From assembly GCA_050330055.1 (NCBI GenBank), contig JBHJOF010000090.1:1-9130 (forward strand): 9,130 nucleotides of DNA, written 5' to 3'. The notes below the pieces were generated by a model. It saw nothing but the letters and a program-made list of their open reading frames with translations, did not search any database and was not told where the DNA came from. Source of the stretch: JBHJOF01 sp050330055. Its GTDB lineage: Bacteria > Pseudomonadota > Alphaproteobacteria > Kiloniellales > JAKSDN01. Below, piece by piece: positions 6,186 to 9,130 of this stretch (positions are counted from its first letter, which is position 1; every line of letters starts with the position of its first letter). The position numbers and the translations under genes were made by a program.

Positions 6186-6197
6186 CGCCTGCTTCGC

Positions 6198-6821
6198 TCA
6201 CTCGGGCTGCGGAATGGCGCTCGGCGTCATCGAGTCATCCATGACGCCCTCTTGTTCCTTGAGGCGCATGGCCTCTTCGGCTTCGGCGGCTTCCGCCTCG
6301 GCGCGCTGCTGCTTCGTCGTCTTGAAGGCGGGCGCAGAGTCGAGGTCGGCCTTGCTCGTGTTCAGCAGCAGGCCCTCCGTGCCATCCGGTGTCAGGGTGA
6401 AGGTCAGCTTGTCCATCTGCACGGCGACCGCCTTCTCGCCGATGCCGAGGAACCCACCGACGCCAAGCACGACGCCCTCGACGGTGCCGTTCTGATCGAT
6501 GATCAGATCCTTGATCTTGCCGATGGTCTCGCCGTCCGGCGAATAGACGGCCTGGCCCAGGAAATCATTCGCCAGCTTCGAGCTCGCCTCCTGCAGCACG
6601 ATCTGGCCCTCGATGGGCTTGGCCGGCGTTTCGATCGCCACCGCCTCGCCTTCCGGCGTGGTCGCGGCCGTTTCGCTGGTCATAGGCTCACTTGTCATGG
6701 GCTCAGGCGCACTCTGCTCCACCGCAGGGGCCTGGGGCTGTTGCGTCGTCTGCGCGAGCAGCGCAGAAGGGTACGCCGCCAAAAGCAGCGCAAGCGCAAT
6801 CATGCTGGTTGTCTTCAACAT
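6198..6821 (-). CDS. Exported PRC-barrel domain protein
   Basis: The start chosen is the ATG whose complement is at 6819-6821, preceded on the minus strand by GGGTGGGAG; upstream ATGs at 6842 and 6860 would bury the signal peptide. Residues 1-23 form a signal sequence with likely cleavage at LLA-Q. A low-complexity Gln/Pro/Glu/Thr region (24-70), with EPMTSEPMTSE duplicated, leads to a PRC-barrel (about 80-160): FLGQAVYSPDGETIGKIKDL, then VEGVVLGVGGFLGIGEKAVA and MDKL. The C-terminal part (170-190) is an Ala/Glu/Lys helix, probably coiled. The 207-residue protein should be periplasmic. PRC-barrels are beta-barrel modules found in photosynthetic reaction centre H subunits, the ribosome factor RimM and many exported proteins of unknown role in Rhizobiales-like bacteria. 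It is transcribed towards the DUF4197 gene. Confidence 0.92.
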   Translation of the reverse strand: MLKTTSMIALALLLAAYPSALLAQTTQQPQAPAVEQSAPEPMTSEPMTSETAATTPEGEAVAIETPAKPIEGQIVLQEASSKLANDFLGQAVYSPDGETIGKIKDLIIDQNGTVEGVVLGVGGFLGIGEKAVAVQMDKLTFTLTPDGTEGLLLNTSKADLDSAPAFKTTKQQRAEAEAAEAEEAMRLKEQEGVMDDSMTPSAIPQPE

Positions 6822-7261
6822 CGCTCCCACCCTTTCTGCCATGTTGTGGTATTGCTTCACCTCATATAGGTCTCATAAGGGCCGGGGCGAGTAGTCGGGA
6901 AGCAGACGCAAGCATCCGAGCATCGAATACACAAAATTCGCCCAAGTTTACCACAGCGTGCAGCGCAGCATTACTTGATGCGGCGCGGCAGGCGGCGGTG
7001 GGGATTTGGTGCGCAGCTGCCCGCACGCGTACGCGACGCCTCGACTTGGGCCCGAACGTCCCGGACCGGCGAATGCCACTCGACCTTCATGACCATCGAG
7101 CAATCTGCCGTGCTGATGGTGCCCGCAGACTGCTTGAGACAGCTTCAGCGTAACCCGCCACGCATATGATGGGCTTATGACGCGTTGTTGACCGCACACC
7201 ACCTACACGCGTAGATTTGCCGAACCTAGACTGGAAACTTGAGTCGAAGGAAGCCGTTCTG
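6822..7261. other. Divergent intergenic region at the left edge of the AT-rich island
   Basis: These 440 bases separate the PRC-barrel gene (leftward) from the NTPase gene (rightward). No open frame here has a ribosome site or recognisable family. Composition falls from the GC-rich backbone towards the AT-rich gene near 7215, so an insertion boundary may lie in this stretch. It contains a promoter-like pair for the NTPase gene and the CACCTAC-GCGTAGA motif at its right end. Confidence 0.5.
7188..7217 (+). promoter_or_regulatory. Candidate sigma-70-type promoter of the NTPase gene
   Basis: TTGACC (7188-7193, five of six against TTGACA) and TAGATT (7212-7217, four of six against TATAAT) are 18 nt apart. 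Transcription would begin near 7224, leaving a leader of about 38 nt. This agrees with the GTG start at 7262 and not with TTG 7217, which would lie inside the -10 box. The imperfect palindrome CACCTACACGCGTAGA (7200-7215) overlaps the spacer and -10, a good position for a repressor. Confidence 0.4.
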
Positions 7262-8938
7262 GTGGACCCGATTTCAATTGGAATTGTATCCGGGTTGATT
7301 GCGAATGCTGCAACGCCTTTGCTCGCCAACGCGTGTCGGCGGGCATTGTTGGCAAACGCGGCTCCCTCGTTTCTGAAGGAGCTTACGGGCCTAGAAAAAT
7401 CGAGCACTGATGGGATTCAAAGAAAAATATCTAACTATCTCGAAAAATTCGCTGAAACTCAACCAATACCTTCGTTAGAAGGTAGAGGCAAACTACTTAA
7501 CTTTATGCGATCCGATGAGTGTATATCTTTATTACGGGGTATTTATTCATACCACATAGCACAACAGAACGCAGACAATAATAAAACAATCGTGGATATA
7601 AGAGAACGGTTTGTGAGCCGCTGCTTGGACAATCTACCCGAGAATGAACTCCACTATAACCAAATATTGATTGAGGATATATTTCGCGCCCTTGTAGGCG
7701 GATTGGAGTTATTTTTAGATGATTTAGTAGAAACTGGAACTTTATCTGCTCATGAGCTGAAATCTATTTCCCGCCATAAGGTGGTTCTTAACGAGATAGA
7801 AAACATAAAGTTAGCATTGGAGAAGCCTAAGATCATAGATCTTGGCTCCCATGAAGTACAAGAGTTCTTAAAGAAATATAAAATAGTAGGCTGTAAACAT
7901 TTCTCTAAAATTACACCACCGCAGCTAGATGCTGCGGAAAAAGTTCATATAGATGACATATTTGTATCTCCCACGTTAGTCACATCTGTACTTTCTGAGG
8001 GCGATAAATTCGCCAATGTGGAGTGCGACTACTATAAGATGCTTCTCACCACGTTCAGATCTATTGTACTCGGTGATCCTGGAGGAGGAAAGTCCACCCT
8101 TGTTACAAAGATCGCTTATGATCTGGCACAAGAGCGTGCATTCGAATTCAATATTTCTGTTGAACTAGTGAATCAATTAAGTGGTGATGTAACTATGAGG
8201 CCGACCGAGGAAAAAGTCGGCGCTTATCATTTGTTATCAGAGATAGATGATTGGCTGATCGGGGTATGCATTCCAACAGCGAAAAAGCGCTTCCCTGACG
8301 ACCTCCATGTCTTGCATCTGCTTTCTTATGAGAGTATCGATATACTTGAGGCTATGCTCCAGAAGTTCGGCATTTCATGTATATTTCAGGAATACGACTA
8401 TGTTGGTTTGGGACGAATCACGCGGCTATGCCACGGAGAGATAATAGTTGACAGATTAATAACTTGGAGTGGAGATCAAAATTTGGTCGAGAAGTTTTAT
8501 GATAAGCTAGAAATTTTGGGAACTTACTTATACGATAATAGAGGAGACTTAGAATTACTCGGAACGGTCGCGGGCCGGAGGACGTTTTCACTAAATTATG
8601 CTGATGATGAAATAAATTTGACGAAAAAACAACTTTCGCAGTTGTCCCATGAGCAGATTACTGCCTTCCTTTTCCTGCTCCGAAAACTCTTATTGGCACA
8701 GCCATCGCACTCGGGAACTGCGAAAACGGCACAGAGCAAAGACTGGGAAGTTATTCGCCAGATTAAGGCCTTAGGCGGAATCCAACGGCTTATTGCTGCA
8801 CGCGAGGGGGCTAACATAAAGCATGAGCGATTACTTCAAGCTCTGTCCAAGTTCGGATTGCCGGAATGGTCAGTCTATGTAGTTTTCTCTGATTTATTTA
8901 TGATAGACAAGAAACAGTCCAACCTTTACTCTTCATAG
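7262..8938 (+). CDS. P-loop NTPase, NACHT/STAND-like N-terminal half, AT-rich foreign gene
   Basis: I chose GTG 7262 because AAGGAA (7247-7252) lies 9 nt upstream and the protein then begins MDPISIG; the TTG at 7217 has no site. The 558-residue product starts with a small hydrophobic helix (residues 7-22), a helical region (40-215), then DDIFVSPTLV (231-240) and RSIVLGDPGGGKSTLVTKIA (266-285). The Walker A GDPGGGKST is at 271-279. The approach to the P-loop is typical of NACHT-type STAND ATPases, which work as invader sensors. After residue 290, however, I find no hydrophobic strand ending in Asp-Asp/Glu (Walker B) and no repeat sensor; the remaining 270 residues match nothing I recognise. 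Use of ATA, AGA and TTA codons is high and GC about 40%, far below all neighbours, so it was probably acquired. It may be a variant NTPase, a fusion, or a decayed gene. Confidence 0.75.
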   Translation: MDPISIGIVSGLIANAATPLLANACRRALLANAAPSFLKELTGLEKSSTDGIQRKISNYLEKFAETQPIPSLEGRGKLLNFMRSDECISLLRGIYSYHIAQQNADNNKTIVDIRERFVSRCLDNLPENELHYNQILIEDIFRALVGGLELFLDDLVETGTLSAHELKSISRHKVVLNEIENIKLALEKPKIIDLGSHEVQEFLKKYKIVGCKHFSKITPPQLDAAEKVHIDDIFVSPTLVTSVLSEGDKFANVECDYYKMLLTTFRSIVLGDPGGGKSTLVTKIAYDLAQERAFEFNISVELVNQLSGDVTMRPTEEKVGAYHLLSEIDDWLIGVCIPTAKKRFPDDLHVLHLLSYESIDILEAMLQKFGISCIFQEYDYVGLGRITRLCHGEIIVDRLITWSGDQNLVEKFYDKLEILGTYLYDNRGDLELLGTVAGRRTFSLNYADDEINLTKKQLSQLSHEQITAFLFLLRKLLLAQPSHSGTAKTAQSKDWEVIRQIKALGGIQRLIAAREGANIKHERLLQALSKFGLPEWSVYVVFSDLFMIDKKQSNLYSS

Positions 8939-9013
8939 ATGATTCTGGACATAACTTCAAGATGCTGATTTCTCTCTCTTTCGAACAGCACTGCGAACGC
9001 AAGTCCATCCCAC

Positions 9014-9130
9014 TAGTGCACTGACATAATCAGAGGATTCACAAGCGGGCCGGGTCGTGCGAGTCTGTGGGCATGGCTCAGACCGTCTGCATCTTACTTT
9101 CCACCGAAGATCGCGAGCGTTTGGCCGCCG
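9014..9130 (+). mobile_element. Left part of an IS630-like insertion sequence, cut by the window edge
   Basis: The likely element end lies near the TA at 9014-9015 (CACTAGTGCACTGACATAATCA); IS630-type elements insert at TA. The element's transposase starts inside. The exact boundary is inferred, as the other terminal repeat is beyond the window. Confidence 0.5.
9073..9130 (+). CDS. IS630-family transposase, N-terminal fragment
   Basis: The ATG at 9073 opens a frame that runs off the window: MAQTVCILLSTEDRERLAA. This resembles the first residues of IS630-family transposases of Alphaproteobacteria (pattern MARxxxIxLSxEDRxxL, followed in the family by a helix-turn-helix region). GTG 9067 is an alternative start. 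Only 19 residues are visible, so the DDE catalytic residues cannot be checked. The gene would move the element and has probably brought or rearranged the AT-rich gene beside it. Confidence 0.65.
   Translation, partial: MAQTVCILLSTEDRERLAA

Larger units (their letters stand above)
5883..6197. other. Convergent intergenic region between the DUF4197 and PRC-barrel genes
   Basis: In these 315 bases no frame carries a convincing gene; short open frames here are Arg/Pro-rich products of high GC. The left 200 bases hold repeated GCCGGC words without clear structure. The right part holds two hairpins, one terminator-like for the leftward gene (6086-6121) and one just after that gene's stop (6152-6185). 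Confidence 0.5.

Noticed and set aside
6252..6869. Open frame on the + strand opposite the PRC-barrel gene
   Set aside because: The minus strand encodes a signal peptide plus a clear PRC-barrel; the + strand frame is Arg/Leu-rich shadow.
6948..7202. Possible small gene on either strand upstream of the NTPase
   Set aside because: No ribosome site, no recognisable motif, and competing frames of similar length on both strands.

Overview
The window looks like high-GC proteobacterial chromosome, probably an alphaproteobacterium of the Rhodospirillales/Hyphomicrobiales type. This inference rests on a GC-rich backbone, a DUF4197 protein, an exported PRC-barrel protein, a class I cytochrome c, intergenic REP-like elements of the TTCGAGACGC...CTCCTC kind, and the left part of an IS630-like element. 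Nothing here fixes the genus.

Layout, left to right: the 3' end of a UvrD/Rep-family helicase gene (1-548) followed by a strong hairpin; a 472-residue protein of unknown function (709-2127) with a conserved C-terminal Leu/Pro/Gly motif; a secreted cytochrome c (2215-2646) that seems to lack the loop carrying the axial methionine; an intergenic stretch with two inverted REP-like elements and two small palindromes (2647-2984); a tightly coupled two-gene unit made of a small EACC1-like protein (2985-3350) and a membrane-anchored caspase-family peptidase (3353-4960), closed by a terminator-like hairpin; an exported DUF4197 protein (5115-5882); a convergent exported PRC-barrel protein (minus strand, 6198-6821); and an AT-rich gene (7262-8938) for a P-loop NTPase whose N-terminal half resembles NACHT/STAND proteins. 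The right edge holds the start of an IS630-like transposase gene.

Two parts look like biological-conflict (immunity-type) genes. The EACC1 plus caspase pair matches a known kind of counter-invader module in which a constant small component is paired with a protease effector. Here the protease carries four predicted membrane segments, so the effector is probably held at the inner membrane. The AT-rich NTPase, next to an IS element and differing sharply in composition from everything around it, looks horizontally acquired. It keeps a perfect Walker A motif, but the rest of the expected NACHT core cannot be found. The two loci share a short palindromic motif (CACCTAC, 1-2 nt, GCGTAGA) in their upstream regions. 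This may be chance or a common operator, and it is the most easily tested hint that they are related. The other genes look like ordinary chromosomal genes, although the cytochrome is unusual.
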